Positions 12,614 to 14,151 of a DNA stretch of 14,151 nucleotides are shown in pieces. How positions within the stretch are numbered: position 1 is the first letter of the stretch; each line of letters begins with the position of its first letter. This DNA is from Bacilli bacterium. Its GTDB lineage: Bacteria; Bacillota_I; Bacilli_A; RFN20; CAG-826. The stretch spans positions 1 to 14,151 of the forward strand of contig JAEDDA010000025.1 in the NCBI GenBank assembly GCA_016298185.1, read 5' to 3'. Under the pieces are notes generated by a model. It made no database searches and was not told the DNA's origin. It saw only the letters and a list, made by a program, of their open reading frames with translations. The translations under genes and the position numbers were made by a program.

Positions 12614-14099
12614 ATTTGCATCTAAGAATGAGAAAAAAGATATCAGTTTATCTTTTGACGCAAATCAATTAGAAGGCAATAAGGCAAAAAGAAGTAAAAA
12701 GTGGCTTTTGGCAATATTTATTCCTACTTGTTGTACTTTAGCGACAATCGGTTTATTGATTGCGGGATGTGCCGCATTTGTTAACACTTTCCTTATGCAC
12801 GATAGCGGTGTTAAAACCAAGAAAATGTATTTATCAATGAATGAAATCTCTATTGCTAAAAGCAATACATTTAAACCTTTAAATAATGTTACTTATCCAG
12901 ATGGAACAGGGCCAACAAAAGGGGAAATATTTGAAAGCGAATCTAATGCTTACAACAATTTCACTGATTTGACATATAAAACTTTAGTTAAAACAGATCG
13001 AAAAGATAATATGACATATTGTCCTATCGGTTTATATTCTGCCCTTAACGAAATGTATGGTGCTATCTCTAGAGATAACTTGGCAGAGAGATTTGATGCT
13101 TTGCTTGGACTCAACGAAACTGAACGCGTTACTTTCTATAAGAAAGTAATACTTGCTAATTCATTCGCAGATGAAGAATCCACAATTCAATTAAAGAATG
13201 GTGCTTTCTTTAGAGCGGGTTATAATCCATCAGCTTCTTATATTGATAAATTATCTAAACTCTACACAATGGCGTATTCTTGCGATTTTAATAATGCTAA
13301 AGATGTTAACAAAATGGTGGAATGGGCAAATGACGCTGTTCACGCAAAAGGATTTATCGATAAGGATTTCTTAGAACTCAATGATCAAACTATGCTTGTT
13401 TTGTTCTCAACGTTATTCTTCAAGAATGCTTGGAATAGCAAATATTTAAGTAAAGAAAACACACAAGAACCTTTCTATTTAGCTAACGGAAATACTGAGC
13501 AAGTTACTTATATGCATCATTCATATTTTGTTGATTCATATTATGACTATGGTTCTTATATTTCGTTTAAAGACTATTATTATCGAGGAAATGCTTCAGT
13601 AACCTATGTTGTTCCTAAGGATGTTGATGACAATATCTTTGAATTAACAAAAGATGTTAACATTTTCAAAGAAAATCTGGAAAATGAAGTTTTGCCACCT
13701 GAGGACGAACATGGAAGAAGAGGAGAAATTGAAATTCGCTTATCCACACCTAAATTTAAGAATTCAGTTAGCTACGAATTTCAAAACATGATGACCGATT
13801 TAGGATTTGGGGATATGTTTAGTCCTTCATATGATTCTTTCCATAACGCTTTTAATGATTCTAAACTTGATGGTAAGAATCTTTATCTAGATAAATTAAA
13901 GCAAAAGAATGAAGTTGAATTTAACGAAGATGGTTCTGTTATTAGAAGTATCACTGTGCCAATTATAGCGGCAACTTCTACAGCGCCGATTGAAACCGAT
14001 GTTATAGAAGTTAAATTGGAACAGCCTTTCATCTATATCATTAGAGATATTAATGACACACCGATATTTGTCGGACATGTCGATAACCCAACATTATAA
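12606..14099 (+). CDS. Membrane-anchored serpin-family protein
   Basis: A 497-aa protein. A charged cytoplasmic segment (1-32, ending KRSKK) precedes a hydrophobic stretch (33-63). That stretch contains IAGC at 52-55, a perfect lipobox, so C55 may be lipidated; otherwise it is a plain transmembrane anchor. The serpin fold follows. Recognisable parts are NAWNSKYL around the breach region, the hinge EFNEDG ending at G443, and the C-terminal QPFIYIIRD and VGHVDNP motifs of serpin strands 4B and 5B. Inhibitory serpins have a Thr/Ala-rich hinge after that Gly, but here it reads SVIRSITVP. The loop from G443 to the PF motif is about 7 residues longer than in antitrypsin. It may therefore be non-inhibitory or have unusual specificity. 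It would act outside the membrane. AAAGGCG upstream of the ATG is a moderate ribosome-binding site. Confidence 0.87.
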   Translation: MVKFASKNEKKDISLSFDANQLEGNKAKRSKKWLLAIFIPTCCTLATIGLLIAGCAAFVNTFLMHDSGVKTKKMYLSMNEISIAKSNTFKPLNNVTYPDGTGPTKGEIFESESNAYNNFTDLTYKTLVKTDRKDNMTYCPIGLYSALNEMYGAISRDNLAERFDALLGLNETERVTFYKKVILANSFADEESTIQLKNGAFFRAGYNPSASYIDKLSKLYTMAYSCDFNNAKDVNKMVEWANDAVHAKGFIDKDFLELNDQTMLVLFSTLFFKNAWNSKYLSKENTQEPFYLANGNTEQVTYMHHSYFVDSYYDYGSYISFKDYYYRGNASVTYVVPKDVDDNIFELTKDVNIFKENLENEVLPPEDEHGRRGEIEIRLSTPKFKNSVSYEFQNMMTDLGFGDMFSPSYDSFHNAFNDSKLDGKNLYLDKLKQKNEVEFNEDGSVIRSITVPIIAATSTAPIETDVIEVKLEQPFIYIIRDINDTPIFVGHVDNPTL

Positions 14100-14145
14100 G
14101 GGGCTGTTGAAAAACCTAAAAGGTGAATAACAGCTCCTTTTATTT
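14098..14145 (+). terminator. Rho-independent terminator after the serpin gene
   Basis: AAGGGGCTGTT (14098-14108) pairs with AACAGCTCCTT (14129-14139) over 11 bp with one G-U pair, and TTTTATTTT follows. The 20-nt loop contains a small inner hairpin (ACCT and AGGT). The stem begins within the stop codon of the serpin gene. Confidence 0.8.
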
Positions 14146-14151
14146 TGTCTT

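Noticed and set aside
1..14151. Mycoplasma-type code with TGA read as Trp
   Set aside because: TGA ends the group B hydrogenase and the flavoprotein at the expected family lengths, and Trp is encoded by TGG throughout.

Overview
The window is a low-GC, densely packed bacterial segment whose proteins look like those of strictly anaerobic, fermentative Firmicutes or related uncultured Bacilli/Mollicutes-like lineages. TGA is used as a stop (for example at 4617-4619 and 8939-8941) and TGG for Trp, so the code is the ordinary bacterial one. No rRNA, tRNA, CRISPR array or insertion sequence is visible. The lineage is inferred from protein content and base composition only.

Region 1 (79-4619, +) is a four-gene [FeFe]-hydrogenase operon: a NuoE-like [2Fe-2S] protein, a PAS-containing (HydS-like, group C) [FeFe]-hydrogenase, a SpoIIE/PP2C-type phosphatase with an extra C-terminal domain, and a second, group B-like [FeFe]-hydrogenase. 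The order resembles the hfs-type clusters of thermophilic clostridia. The likely theme is H2 or redox sensing by the PAS hydrogenase, relayed through a Ser/Thr phosphatase, next to a catalytic hydrogenase. A clear sigma-A-type promoter (10-38) and a perfect 7-3-7 palindrome (50-66) precede the operon.

Region 2 (4631-9978) holds two divergently transcribed hypB paralogues (4631-5284 on -, 5350-6024 on +). The + copy starts an operon: hypB, a 971-aa fused Fe-S/FAD pyridine-nucleotide oxidoreductase (GltD/NfnB-like), hypA and two small membrane proteins, ended by a strong terminator (10025-10051). HypA and HypB normally deliver nickel, yet no nickel enzyme and no other Hyp protein is present here, and [FeFe]-hydrogenases contain no nickel. 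This module is the most intriguing part of the window: either a nickel-trafficking function serves an enzyme encoded elsewhere, or the HypA/HypB proteins have been adapted to the flavoprotein/membrane module.

Region 3 (about 10056-14151) encodes surface proteins. A lipoprotein metalloprotease of the M6 (immune inhibitor A-like) type with Ig-like domains has its own promoter, a palindromic upstream site and a terminator. After it comes a two-gene unit: an unrecognised 104-aa protein and a membrane-anchored serpin with an unusually long, non-canonical reactive-centre loop, ended by a terminator at 14098-14145. Protease plus serpin suggests life in a protein-rich or host-associated habitat such as a gut; this is an inference.
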